From Vicia villosa (taxonomy: Eukaryota > Streptophyta > Magnoliopsida > Fabales > Fabaceae): a stretch of DNA of 64,000 nucleotides. The notes beneath the pieces are model-generated. The model was not told the origin of the DNA. It searched no databases and was given only the letters and a program-made list of their open reading frames with translations. Location: the NCBI RefSeq assembly GCF_029867415.1, contig NC_081183.1:196323563-196387562 (forward strand). Direction: 5' to 3'. Of the stretch, positions 9,876 through 19,730 are shown one piece after another. Position 1 is the first letter of the stretch, and each line of letters begins with the position of its first letter. The position numbers and the translations under genes were made by a program.

Positions 9876-10177
9876 ATTACTGTTCACAAGGCTGAATAAC
9901 CAGTAATTTCCCTAGCAAAGTCTCCAGAATCATTTTATCACTCGGCTGATAATTGATCATGTCTTCAAAACCACTATCACGAGGCTGGTAGTCGGTAACT
10001 TTTTGTTCTGGTTATATTATTAAACATGTCTATCACAAGGCTGATAGTCGGTAATATTAACCGAACCTTTGAAACTCTTTTTACCTTGTCAAGTCTATCA
10101 CAATGCTGGTAGTCGGTAATACAGTTTCATACCTTTCACCTTCGCATTATTAAACAAGTCTATCCCCGTGCTGATAG
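9876..10177 (+). other. Array of six hairpins with CAAGGC-type loop (copy A 3' UTR)
   Basis: Stem-loops with six-base loops CAAGGC, CTCGGC, CGAGGC, CAAGGC and CAATGC, and a last one with CCCGTGC-like sequence, lie at 9883-9896, 9935-9952, 9974-9991, 10030-10047, 10095-10112 and 10160-10177. Stems include TTCA/TGAA, TTATCA/TGATAA, CTATCA/TGGTAG and CTATCA/TGATAG. The first is enclosed by a second helix, ATTACTG/CAGTAAT (9876-9882 and 9901-9907). Most are followed by a GTCGGTAA-like tail. Confidence 0.7.
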
Positions 10178-10465
10178 TCGATAATGTCGGTAGGTAAGCT
10201 TTTCTTACAAAGCTATCATTCCCCGGTAAAGCATACACTTGCTTTCCCAAAAAGACAAAACGGATTCTCTTCCTAAAACGGATTGAGACATCCTTCCCGA
10301 TCTCTTTTCCCCAGCGGAGTCAGTTCTTGATATTCCCTTGGTAAAGATATCCTTGCATCATTCGCAATTTTTGTATCTTAGGTCCAAAATTCGCGTCTTC
10401 TGATATTTAAGTCTCTTCCACCCTATCAAAACGAAGATTTTCAATCTTCATGTCTCAGGTTGAAG

Positions 10466-10484
10466 AAACTTAAATAGGGGCATC
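10466..10484 (+). promoter_or_regulatory. Polypurine-tract region of Ogre copy A
   Basis: AAACTTAAATAGGGGCATC lies immediately before the LTR start TGTCATACCC. The same TTAAATAGGGGCATC precedes the LTR of copy B (22133-22147). This is the expected plus-strand priming position. Confidence 0.75.
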
Positions 10485-12062
10485 TGTCATACCCCAATTT
10501 TTGACCTAAGATACCACCTCATATCATTTGCATATGCACCATTTGCATCTCTAACAAATTGCATAGCCTGTGTTTGTTACTTGTGACTCAGCAGGATTTA
10601 AACAAGAAATTACTCATCAGTACAAGTAACAATCAATTAGGGTTTTGTTCTCCCTTCATCTCAAAAGAATTATCTTCATCAATAATCAATATTTGGTCCT
10701 CAGAGATTCACTTCAACAAGCTCAACAGCTTTGAATCGACCAAACTAGGGTTTTGACTGAAGACAGTATACTCCTGACTTTTGCTCAGGATTTGACCTAA
10801 TGACTTGGGACATGACCTCAAGACCCCAAGTACATCATTTTGATCTAATCCATTGGCTCAAGACATCTCCTACACAAGGATTGATCAACAGTGAAATTTC
10901 AAATCATCAGATTAAGGTGTTGAACTATCAGGGACCAAAATCAGGGATCACATTTGGGAAACCCTAAAAACCCCCAGGAAGTCAATCAAAGGTTTCAATC
11001 ATCCTCAAATAATCCCTATGACAATATACAATGGAAATTACATCTCAATTCAAGATCCACAGTCATCAATTTCATCAGGTCGACAATTAGGGTTTTTGAC
11101 CTAATTCACTGAACAACTGACTTTTTAATCAGGACATGGTGTCACAACTCAAACTATGGTTCAATATCCTCTAATGCCTCAATATGATTCATTCATACCA
11201 TTCATTTGGTGAGGGTAGCCTGTTTCATTTGAAATCTCCAGAAACGCGATTCGACTGAAAAAGTCAACTGTACAAGATCACCATTGACTTTTGGGGAATT
11301 TTGGTCAACCATGACTTTTGAAGTTGAAAATCATCAATATATGATATATGAAGTCATTTGATCAAGAAAAATCAAGAAAATCAATCAAGAATCAAAAAGT
11401 CAAAAGTTTGACTTTCCATACTTAGAAAATTTTTCTAAGTGTTTTTCATGGTTTTTTCCAAACTTTGGAGGGGAATAACTCAAAATTTCACCTACAAACT
11501 GAAAAAAACTTCCAACATGAAAGTTGTAGATTTTGATCCAATAAACAACTTTGACACATATAATTTTTTTCCATAAGATCAACCATTTAAGAGATATGGA
11601 GCTTCAAAGTTGGTACTTTTTGAAAATTTCACTTAAAACTTCATTTTTCTCAAAGTTCATGGATCTTTTTCACCCATTTCCTTAAAGGTCTTGAAGAAAC
11701 TTTCAACTAGGCTTTTGAAGTGTGTAACATGAGCTTTCCAAAATGATCAAGAGCATGAAAAAACATGGAGCATAGCTATGGTTTTGAATTTTGTCATTAG
11801 AGGTCCTTATGCTTGAATTTTCACCATTTTCTCACAAAGTTCTTACACTATGTGACCAATAATGCAAGAAATGATCAAATGAAATTATGCAAGTCAGATT
11901 CTTATCATAAAAGATCAGATTGGAGAGAATATTATGGCACTTGAGTTCCTTAACCATGGTTAAGCTTTGTAATCATTGAAAAAATATTCCATGCCATCTT
12001 TTTCCACAAAATTCAATCATAACTTTTCCACTTGCTTGCCCTTCAATTCAGTACTCCTTGCC

Positions 12063-12070
12063 TATAAATA
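12063..12070 (+). promoter_or_regulatory. TATA box of the Ogre copy A LTR
   Basis: TATAAATA preceded by GCC. The same GCCTATAAATA context, followed about 30 bases later by ACACCAAAGCA, occurs in the other LTR (23691-23698). Transcription would start near 12095-12100, making U3 about 1.6 kb. Confidence 0.7.
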
Positions 12071-14097
12071 AGAGAAGGAAATCACATCCAAGAGCACACC
12101 AAAGCATTGAAAAGCTTGCTTTCTCACTTCTTACCTATTTGCAAGTTCTTTCCATTTTTCAAAGAAGTTAGAACTTCAACTTTCAAATCTTGAGAGTTCT
12201 AACTATTGGTGTCATCCAAACATATTCTAAACATTATTTTGAAGTTGTTTGAACCATTAAACCATCACAAAACTATCCAAAAGTCAGTTTCATCACAAAA
12301 ACTCCATGAGTGCACAAATTGAGCCTTAAACCTCCAATTCTCGATCTACTCGTGTATTTACCAAACTATCACCTCAAACATCTTCCATACATCAATTAGA
12401 AGTGATCCAAACATCTGGAACGTTTCTGGATGTAGAGAAACACCATGGCCGTTTTCAGTTTGGAGCCAAAACAGGTGGAGGTCCGTAGAATGATTCAGAA
12501 AGTTTCGAGCAAGTTTAAGAACATCAACATGATCCTTGAACATCACTGAAGCGATCCCAATCATTTCCAAGCTTTGAAGCTTCCTGAATCATGCCCAGTA
12601 ACTCACGGTTTGCTCAAAACTTATTCGGTTCGATTATGATCAATCATGCTTTTTAAATAACTTTTGAATGTATATTATTGTTTATCGTGATGTTCTTAAC
12701 GTTTCTGGATGCTTAATTGCCATTTGGTTACATATTTCACGAGTTGCCATTCTAGGGTTGCGAAGCTTCAAAAATGGGGATCTGTGATAGGGGCCAAATT
12801 AGGTGACAACAAAGGCATATTCGAGCTCAGGGCATGTCACTTGATTGATCTGGGTTACTGTTTTGTTTGTTCATCTTGTTTCATGCAGGTTTGAAATCGG
12901 AGATGATTAGCTACAAAATAGCTGGGAAGAATCCGTAGCTAATTTGTAGCTAAAACTTTTACAGGTTTGTAAGGAAGAAGACGAGGACGTGGCGTCCTCT
13001 GGTTGGTCTATTTGCGCGCGGGCGTTTTTTAAAATTCAGACTAGTCATATGCTTTGTTGACCACGCTTTTACCATGCTCCTTGCTTCAGCAGCCGTCTGA
13101 TCAATCTTGATCATCATCCAACAGGCCTCAGCACGCAGGCTCATCATAGACCCTTGGGGGTCTGCCACACAGGATCACATATATTAATATTTTCTTAATT
13201 AATTTGTTTTTCTTTGCATAATTAATTAAAAATACTTTCAAAAATCCAAAAATCATTTTAATTTCACTTTTAGGTTGATAAAATATTTAATTATTTTTTG
13301 ACATAAAAATATTTTATTTTTATTCATAATTAATTTATTTTGTTAATTAATTAGTAATTGTGTGATTATTTACTATTAATTAATATCAACCAATCAAAAA
13401 ACTCCAAAAAAATATTTTCTTTTTATATTTAGGTTTATACTTGTATAATCTAATTTGTGACATAAAAAGAATTATTTTTCTTGTTAAGTTTAATTATTTT
13501 TATAATTATTTGTTTAATTATCTTATTAATTAACTTAATTCCATTCAAAAAAAAACTCAAAAAAAAATATCTTCTCTTAGATTATTTTCTTTTGAAATCA
13601 TCATATAACCTTCGTGTAATTAATCATTTGAATTTTCATGTTCTGATTTTTGATTACTGTTACAGATCACTTGAATAATTACAATTCATTTAAGGTTTCG
13701 AGATCTGTTTCTTTGTCGTCTTCTGGCTTTGTCTATTTTTCTGTCTTCCATTTGCTACAGAGGATGATCATGAAATAATTTATTTCAAGCATATCACTTG
13801 AAGATCAAGGTAACACCTCAAGCTCAGAAATCCAATTTTCTCATCCTTCGAGGTAAGCCTAAAACGCAACCAACTGTTTTCACAACAGTAATCAATTCAC
13901 TTTCAAATCATGCAACCCATTGTTTTTCAAAACAGTGGGGCCTCTCGAATATTAGAGAGTGTAAGTCCCATTTCTTTTCCTTTTGTACAGTTTTTTAAAC
14001 AATAAAACATTCTTCAAAATAAAATCTTTTCAAACAATTTTCAAATCATTTTCAAAACAACAAAACTTCAAAGAAACTTCAAAACTTTTCAATATAC

Positions 14098-14285
14098 CAT
14101 GGGCCTCCATGTAGGTATAAGTCCCGAGCCCTTTTGTACATACCCATTCCAGTACATGAAATTAGGTATTTCATTGTACGCCTTTTGTACTTATCTCAAT
14201 CAATTTGTTTTTTAACTTTGAACAACAAACCAAAAACGAAGGTTTCTTTAAATCTTCCCAAAAGAAAATACCATGGGCCTCCATG
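14098..14285 (+). repeat. Two copies of a CATGG-GCCT-CCATG hairpin repeat in the LTR
   Basis: CATGGGCCTCCATG occurs at 14098-14111 and 14272-14285. Each is followed by TAGGTATAAGTCCC and a GAGCCCYTTTGTA-like tail. A third, looser relative (GGGCCTCTCC...GAGTCCCGAGCCCC) follows at 14347-14378. Confidence 0.7.
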
Positions 14286-14689
14286 TAGGTATAAGTCCCA
14301 AGCCCCTTTGTAAATACCTGTTTACATAACTTTGAATAAACTCAAAGGGCCTCTCCCCGAGTATGAGTCCCGAGCCCCTGTGTATACAAATGGAGCATGC
14401 TTACAGGTATATTTCCTTCATAAACTCCATTATATACACACACTTTGTCATATATATAACTGTTCATATTTGTTCATGTACTTGTTCATGTTTGTTCGTA
14501 CTTGTTCATACTTGTGATTGTGTTATATGTGTGCTTTTTCAACTTAGTACAACACTAGGTACCCCATAGCCTCCTATTGGGTTTCGTGCAAAGAATCTCC
14601 CTAGTTTAGGTTAGGACATAGAGTATGGTTTCCCGGTGAAATCGCTCTAAGAGCTCAGACCAACTATACCATGCCTCCCCTTGGGCTTT

Positions 14690-14845
14690 GTACAAACGAG
14701 TGACCCTCCCATAGCCTCCTCTTGGGCTTACAATGCAAGGACCCTGGATTGTCCCTCCCATAGCCTCCTCTTGGGCTTACAATGCAAGGACCCTCGGATA
14801 GCCTCCTCTTGGGCTTCGTACAAGGACCCACGGGCTTCTTATAAG
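14690..14845 (+). repeat. Tandem repeat with GCCTCCTCTTGGGCTT core in LTR of copy A
   Basis: Several units containing ATAGCCTCCTCTTGGGCTT followed by an ACAAGGAC- or GCAAGGACC-type tail (14711, 14760 and 14800 regions). CTTG and CAAG arms can pair around the GGCTT loop. The motif is related to the hairpin array in the LTR of copy B. Confidence 0.7.
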
Positions 14846-14954
14846 CATCCCAAATATCCAAAACAAATACCCTAGGAGATTAGACATTTTTCATCTCTAT
14901 GCTAGGAGTATCTCTTATATATCATCACAAACAATCAATCAATCAAAATCAAAC

Positions 14955-15130
14955 TTTTTGCCACAAGGCTGGCTAATCAATCAAACTGTTTTACCACCGT
15001 ACTGGATGATTAATCAAAGTTTTTGTCACAAGGCTGACTTCATTGAAACTTTTGCCACAAGGCTGGCTGATTAATCAAAGTTTTTGTCACAAGGCTGACT
15101 TCATTGAAACTTTTGCCACAAGGCTGGTTA
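14955..15130 (+). repeat. 61-bp repeat with paired CAAGGC-loop hairpins in LTR of copy A
   Basis: GCCA-CAAGGC-TGGC at 14960-14973 and 15054-15067, GTCA-CAAGGC-TGAC at 15025-15038 and 15086-15099, and GCCA-CAAGGC-TGGT at 15115-15128. The last four come from two copies of a 61-bp unit. The change GCCA/TGGC to GTCA/TGAC keeps the stem. The same CAAGGC loop appears in the 3' UTR array at 9876-10177. Confidence 0.75.
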
Positions 15131-15295
15131 AACAAAAACATCTTTATCATTCTAAGCACCCTAAGTGGCATGGCCCCGGGCTTATAATGAAAAGATCTTC
15201 AAACAAAAACAAACAGATGTATGTGATGATATAGATTAGATACATCTAGCATTTAGACGACATTTGTCTATTTTCCTTTGCTTCCACTAGCATAA

Positions 15296-15492
15296 GTGGG
15301 AACTACGATTGCTCTGACTTTCTCAACATCCCTTTGAGAATACGTAGGCACAAGGTCGATCCTTGGCGAGCAAAACAAAACAAAACACAAAAAACCACTC
15401 AAACCTTAGCACCCGTAGACCCCGAGCTACAGATGCTCTGATTCCCTCTAAGGGATATGTATGCAGAGGATCGCGATGATCTTTGCGAGCAT
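15296..15492 (+). repeat. Duplicated GCTCTGA...GCGAGC motif of the Tat/Ogre LTR
   Basis: Two copies (about 15296-15371 and 15416-15492) of ACTACGATTGCTCTGA, a run with TACGTAGGCA or TATGTATGCAG, then a segment ending GCGAGCA. A single copy lies in the LTR of copy B (27735-27812). This conserved block sits upstream of the terminal hairpin in both LTRs. Confidence 0.65.
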
Positions 15493-15573
15493 AATCAAAC
15501 AAACACCTTAGGTCCCACCTATTTCACAAACAGAACCTTCACCGTAGCATAGAATAAAAAACAATAAAGAACC

Positions 15574-15589
15574 CTGTAGAGTACTACAG
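15574..15589 (+). other. Conserved 6-bp hairpin near the LTR end (copy A)
   Basis: CTGTAG-AGTA-CTACAG is a perfect inverted repeat with a four-base loop, followed by an ATACGTTGGGTG-like tail. It is present at the same place in the LTR of copy B (27945-27960) although the surroundings have diverged. Confidence 0.75.
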
Positions 15590-15815
15590 ATACGTTGGGT
15601 GCTAATACCTTCCCTTCGTATAACCAACCCTCTTACCCAAGATCTCCCCCCACTTTTAGGTTATTGCAGCTTTTTTCCTTTTCCTCTTTTGGAAACAATA
15701 AAAAGTTTGGTCGAAACAAAAGAAAAATCATTTTTTTGAGCACTCGAGCCCAAAGAAGGCATCAGGTGTCTCATCCCACAAAAAAGAGGAACAAAACGAT
15801 TTTTCGCCCGCGACA

Positions 15816-16080
15816 CTTTGCATTTTACTATTTCTTAGGAAAATGTCCCTCTTTGCTTCGCCCAAAGCAATAGAGTTTTGTTTTATAGGGTCTTTGTTTC
15901 AAGAAATGACTGTCCATAAATGAAAATGTCATTCTGTTCCTTCGTTTAGTTTTCCCTTTTCTTTTTTCGGAAATTGGTAATCCTAAAAAACACCCTTAAA
16001 AAACATCAAAAAAAATATTATTAACTGCATACACCGAGTCTTCCCTCGTTGTCTAAATAAAACTTATCACACATATGCAG
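15816..16080 (+). other. Remnant of the pol intron of Ogre copy B
   Basis: GCCCAAAGCA...AGGGTCTTTG, then GGTAATCCTAAAAAACA, correspond to 4622-4850 of copy A. The acceptor ATATGCAG ends at 16080, and the first base after it completes a codon in the same phase as in copy A. The donor is missing. Confidence 0.7.
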
Positions 16081-16117
16081 ATTAATCATAAAATACCCCG
16101 TTGAAACGTGCGACCGT

Positions 16118-19100
16118 ATGACTTCTCCAAGCTTTGAGTTTCCTGTATTCGAGGCAGAGGAAGAAGAAGACGAAGAAATATCAAAGGAAATTTCACGGTT
16201 ACTTCAACAAAAGGAAGAGGCCATTCAGCCATACAATGAGCCTCTAGAGATCATTAACCTTGGTTCCGATGGAAACAAAAAAGAGGTTAAGATTGGGGCT
16301 TCGCTCAGTTCAGAGATCAGAGAGAGTTTGATACAGCTGCTCAAAGAATTCTCAGATGTCTTCGCTTGGTCTTATCAAGATATGCCAGGGTTGGATACCA
16401 GTATAGTGGAGCATCACTTGCCATTAAAAGCAGAATGCCCTCCGGTCAAGAAAAAATTAAGAAGAACTCATCCGGAGATGGCCATGAAAATCAAAGAGGA
16501 AGTTCAAAAGCAGATCAACGCAGGTTTCCTCGTCACTTCAGAATACCCTCAGTGGTTAGCTAACATTGTTCCCGTTCCTAAGAAAGACGGAAAAGTCCGC
16601 ATGTGCGTCGACTACAGAGATTTGAACAAAGCTAGCCCTAAGGATGATTTTCCTTTACCACATATTGATATGTTGGTAGACAGTACAGCAAAATCCAAAG
16701 TTTTCTCGTTCATGGACGGATTTTCAGGATACAACCAAATCAAAATGGCACCTGAAGACATGGAAAAAACAGCTTTCATCACCCCCTGGGGCACGTTCTG
16801 CTATCGTGTTATGCCTTTTGGACTAAAGAACGCCGGGGCAACTTATCAAAGAGCCATGACTACACTCTTCCATGATATGATGCATAAGGAAGTGGAAGTC
16901 TATGTGGATGACATGATTGCCAAATCAGAAAATGAAGAAGATCACATGCAGAATCTGACAAAGTTATTTCAACGCTTACGGAAGTTTCAGCTTCGCCTGA
17001 ACCCCAACAAGTGTACCTTTGGTGTCTACTCAGGAAAACTCCTTGGTTTCATTGTCAGCAAACGAGGAATTGAAGTAGATCCAGACAAAGTCAAGGCAAT
17101 TCAAGAAATGCCTTCGCCCAGAACCGAGAAACAAGTTAGAGGATTTCTTGGACGTCTGAATTACATCTCAAGATTCATATATCTCATGACAGCAACTTGT
17201 GCTCCTATTTTCAAACTTCTACGGAAAAATCAAAGTTGCGTCTGGACAGACGATTGTCAGAAAGCGTTCGACAGCATTAAGGAATATCTGCTCGAACCAC
17301 CCATCTTGTCTCCTCCAGTGGAAGGAAGACCTTTGATAATGTACTTAACCGTCTTAGAAGATTCCATGGGTTGTGTCCTTGGACAGCAAGACGAGACGAA
17401 GAGAAAAGAGCATGTCATCTACTACCTGAGCAAGAAATTCACTGACTGTGAATCCCGCTACTCCATGCTCGAGAAGACGTGTTGTGCTTTGGCCTGGGCT
17501 GCCAAGCGTCTCCGCCAGTACATGATTCGACATACTACTTGTTTGATCTCTCATATGGATCCAATCAAGTACATCTTTGAGAAGCCTGCTTTAACTGGGA
17601 GAATTGCCCGTTGGCAGATGTTGTTATCAGAATACGACATTGAGTATCACGCACAGAAAGCCGTGAAAGGAAGCATTCTAGCTGAGCACCTGGCTCACCA
17701 CCCACTCAATGGTCATGAATCAACCAGTTTCGACTTTCCGGACGAGGACGTCATGTACCTCAAGATGAAAGATCACGACGAGCCACTACCAGACGAAGGA
17801 CCTGAGATAGGATCCCAGTGGGGCTTGATCTTTGACGGAGCTGTCAATGCTTATGGACGAGGAATTGGGGCAATCATTGTTACACCTCAGGGTACCCATA
17901 TTCCATTTACTGCCAGATTAACTTTCAAATGCACAAACAATGAGGCCGAATATGAAGCTTGCATCATGGGTCTCGAAGAAGCCATGGATTTAAGAATCAA
18001 ACACTTGGATGTATATGGAGATTCTGCTTTGGTCATCAATCAAATCAAAGGAGAATGGGAAACACGCCAACCAGGGCTAATTCCTTACAAAGACTACGCG
18101 AGAAGATTATTACCATTCTTCGACAGGGTAGATTTTCATCACATTCCTCGTGAAGAAAACAATTTGGCTGATGCATTAGCCACACTCTCTTCCAAGATTA
18201 GGATAAATCATTGGAATGACATTCCTCAGATTGATGTTATGCGCCTGGATAGGCCCGCTCATGTTTTCACAATAGAAGCAATCATCGACGACAAACCGTG
18301 GTATCACGACATCAAGAACTTTCTTCAAAAGCAAGAGTACCCTCTTGGGGCATCAAAGAAAGATAGAAAAACTTTGAGAAAGTTAGCTTGTAAATTCTTC
18401 TTGAATGAAGATGTTCTGTACAAGAGAAACTTCGACATGGTTCTGCTCAGATGCGTTGACAGAAAAGAAGCAGAAATACTCATGAGAGAAATACATGAAG
18501 GTTCCTTTGGTACTCACACCAATGGACATACCATGACAAGGAAAATACTGAGAGCAGGATATTATTGGCTGACGATGGAGTCAGATTGCTTCCAGTACGC
18601 AAAGAGGTGTCACAAATGCCAGATCTACGCCGATAGAATTCATGTGCCACCATCTCTTCTCAACATACTCTCTTCCCCTTGGCCTTTCTCCATGTGGGGA
18701 ATCGACATGATTGGAATGATCGAACCAAAAGCGTCCAACGGACATCGCTTCATCTTGGTAGCCATAGACTATTTCACCAAATGGGTTGAAGCAGCTTCAT
18801 ATGCAAACGTTACAAGACAAGTTGTCGTCAGGTTTATCAAGAATCACATCATATGTCGCTACGGCGTTCCTAGCAAGATAATCACTGACAATGGGTCAAA
18901 TTTGAATAACAAAATGATGAAGGAGCTTTGTGAAGAATTCAAGATTGAACATCACAACTCATCTCCTTACAGACCAAAGATGAATGGAGCTGTAGAAGCA
19001 GCTAACAAAAACATCAAGAAAATCATTCAGAAGATGGTCATCACTTACAAAGATTGGCATGAAATGCTCCCGTATGCTCTTCATGGTTACCGTACTTTAG

Positions 19101-19546
19101 TACGTACTTCGACTGGAGCAACTCCTTTCTCCCTTGTATATGGCATGGAAGCAGTCCTACCTATAGAGGTTGAGATTCCATCAATGAGAGTTTTGATGGA
19201 GGCAAAATTAACAGAAGCCGAGTGGTGTCAAAGCAGATTCGATGAATTGAACTTAATCGAAGAAAAGCGCATGACAGCTTTATGCCACGGACAGCTATAT
19301 CAACAAAGAATGAAGAAAGCTTTCGACAAAAAGGTTCGACCTCGCACAATCAAAGAAGGCGACCTTGTACTCAAAAAGATTCAATCTTTTCTCACAGATT
19401 CGAGAGGGAAATGGACTCCCAATTATGACGGCCCCTACGTGGTCAAGAGAGCTTTCTCAGGAGGAGCCTTAATACTCACGACTATGGATGGAGAAGAATT
19501 CACCCGTCCTGTGAACGTCGACGCAGTCAAGAAATACTTCGCCTAA
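16118..19546 (+). CDS. Ogre pol polyprotein, copy B (RT, RNase H, second RNase H, integrase)
   Basis: Open frame of 1142 codons, colinear with pol of copy A. The frame is open upstream to the splice acceptor at 16080, so in a full element coding would begin at 16081 and ATG 16118 need not be the true start. YVDD lies at residues 262-265. The second RNase H keeps FDGA, AEYEA, GDSA and ADALA. The integrase keeps GIDM, TDNGSN and VEAANKN, and the GPYVV motif is present near the C-terminus. There are no frameshifts or stops, which is notable because gag and protease are absent from the same copy. Selection on pol, recent truncation or chance could explain this. Many third-position differences from copy A imply they are not a recent duplicate pair. 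Confidence 0.92.
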   Translation: MTSPSFEFPVFEAEEEEDEEISKEISRLLQQKEEAIQPYNEPLEIINLGSDGNKKEVKIGASLSSEIRESLIQLLKEFSDVFAWSYQDMPGLDTSIVEHHLPLKAECPPVKKKLRRTHPEMAMKIKEEVQKQINAGFLVTSEYPQWLANIVPVPKKDGKVRMCVDYRDLNKASPKDDFPLPHIDMLVDSTAKSKVFSFMDGFSGYNQIKMAPEDMEKTAFITPWGTFCYRVMPFGLKNAGATYQRAMTTLFHDMMHKEVEVYVDDMIAKSENEEDHMQNLTKLFQRLRKFQLRLNPNKCTFGVYSGKLLGFIVSKRGIEVDPDKVKAIQEMPSPRTEKQVRGFLGRLNYISRFIYLMTATCAPIFKLLRKNQSCVWTDDCQKAFDSIKEYLLEPPILSPPVEGRPLIMYLTVLEDSMGCVLGQQDETKRKEHVIYYLSKKFTDCESRYSMLEKTCCALAWAAKRLRQYMIRHTTCLISHMDPIKYIFEKPALTGRIARWQMLLSEYDIEYHAQKAVKGSILAEHLAHHPLNGHESTSFDFPDEDVMYLKMKDHDEPLPDEGPEIGSQWGLIFDGAVNAYGRGIGAIIVTPQGTHIPFTARLTFKCTNNEAEYEACIMGLEEAMDLRIKHLDVYGDSALVINQIKGEWETRQPGLIPYKDYARRLLPFFDRVDFHHIPREENNLADALATLSSKIRINHWNDIPQIDVMRLDRPAHVFTIEAIIDDKPWYHDIKNFLQKQEYPLGASKKDRKTLRKLACKFFLNEDVLYKRNFDMVLLRCVDRKEAEILMREIHEGSFGTHTNGHTMTRKILRAGYYWLTMESDCFQYAKRCHKCQIYADRIHVPPSLLNILSSPWPFSMWGIDMIGMIEPKASNGHRFILVAIDYFTKWVEAASYANVTRQVVVRFIKNHIICRYGVPSKIITDNGSNLNNKMMKELCEEFKIEHHNSSPYRPKMNGAVEAANKNIKKIIQKMVITYKDWHEMLPYALHGYRTLVRTSTGATPFSLVYGMEAVLPIEVEIPSMRVLMEAKLTEAEWCQSRFDELNLIEEKRMTALCHGQLYQQRMKKAFDKKVRPRTIKEGDLVLKKIQSFLTDSRGKWTPNYDGPYVVKRAFSGGALILTTMDGEEFTRPVNVDAVKKYFA

Positions 19547-19561
19547 ATAAACAAAAGAACA

Positions 19562-19730
19562 GCTCGCTAAGTTGAAAACTCGCAAAGAGCGGCTTAGGCA
19601 AAAAAGAGCGTCTCGGTGAATCGAAAACCCGAAAGGGCGATTCAGGCAAAAGTTAGAGACATAAAAAATAAATAATCAATCCCGGTAAACTTAAAACCCG
19701 AAAGGGGTAGTTTACGCAAAAGTTAGGGAT
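19562..19730 (+). other. Array of three structured RNA-like repeats after the integrase stop (copy B)
   Basis: Same architecture as 8435-8603. Outer helices: GCTC/GAGC (19562-19565, 19606-19609), GTCTC/GAGAC (19610-19614, 19656-19660), ATCCC/GGGAT (19679-19683, 19726-19730). Middle helices: CTAAGTTG/CGGCTTAG, TGAATCG/CGATTCA, GTAAACT/AGTTTAC. The AAAA bulge is kept. Inner helices: CTC/GAG around GCAAA, then CCC/GGG around GAAA twice. Relative to copy A, ATCCT/AGGAT became ATCCC/GGGAT and CCC/GGG became CTC/GAG, both paired changes. The third unit has one extra base beside the bulge. Confidence 0.8.

Larger units (their letters stand above)
8419..10465 (+). other. 3' untranslated region of Ogre copy A
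   Basis: No coding potential. It holds, in order, three structured repeats (8435-8603), a stretch shared with copy B that contains TGTAAATACTCCATGGAATC (8787-8806), a 23-bp tandem repeat (9066-9204), a purine tract (about 9445-9509) and a hairpin array (9876-10190), then the polypurine tract. Tandem-repeat-rich, rapidly changing 3' UTRs are known for pea Ogre elements and have been proposed as sources of satellite DNA. Confidence 0.75.
1..15815 (+). mobile_element. Ogre/Tat-type Ty3/gypsy LTR retrotransposon, copy A (5' end outside window)
   Basis: Order seen: end of ORF1, gag-protease, intron, RT-RNase H-second RNase H-integrase, about 2 kb of untranslated sequence, a purine-rich TAAATAGGGGCATC, then an LTR beginning TGTCATACCC. 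The separate ORF1, the intron between protease and RT and the second RNase H are the diagnostic combination of the Ogre/Tat lineage (established for legumes). The 5' LTR, PBS and most of ORF1 are left of the window. All visible coding parts are open, so this copy may be competent or was until recently. The right boundary is placed at the CGCGACA just before sequence that matches the intron of copy B; it is uncertain by some tens of bases. Confidence 0.85.
10485..15815 (+). repeat. 3' LTR of Ogre copy A (about 5.3 kb)
   Basis: It begins TGTCATACCC after the polypurine tract and is taken to end at CGCGACA (15815), giving the TG...CA termini of an LTR. The length fits the very long LTRs of Ogre elements. 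Parts of it align by eye with the LTR of copy B: the start, the GGGATCACATTTGGGAAACC region near 10944, the TATA region, and the CTGTAG/CTACAG hairpin near the end. The two are clearly diverged and have different central modules. No gene is visible inside. The right end is inferred. Confidence 0.75.

Noticed and set aside
14664..14875. Overlapping frames on both strands with Pro/Arg/Gly repeats
   Set aside because: Products of the LTR tandem repeat, not genes.
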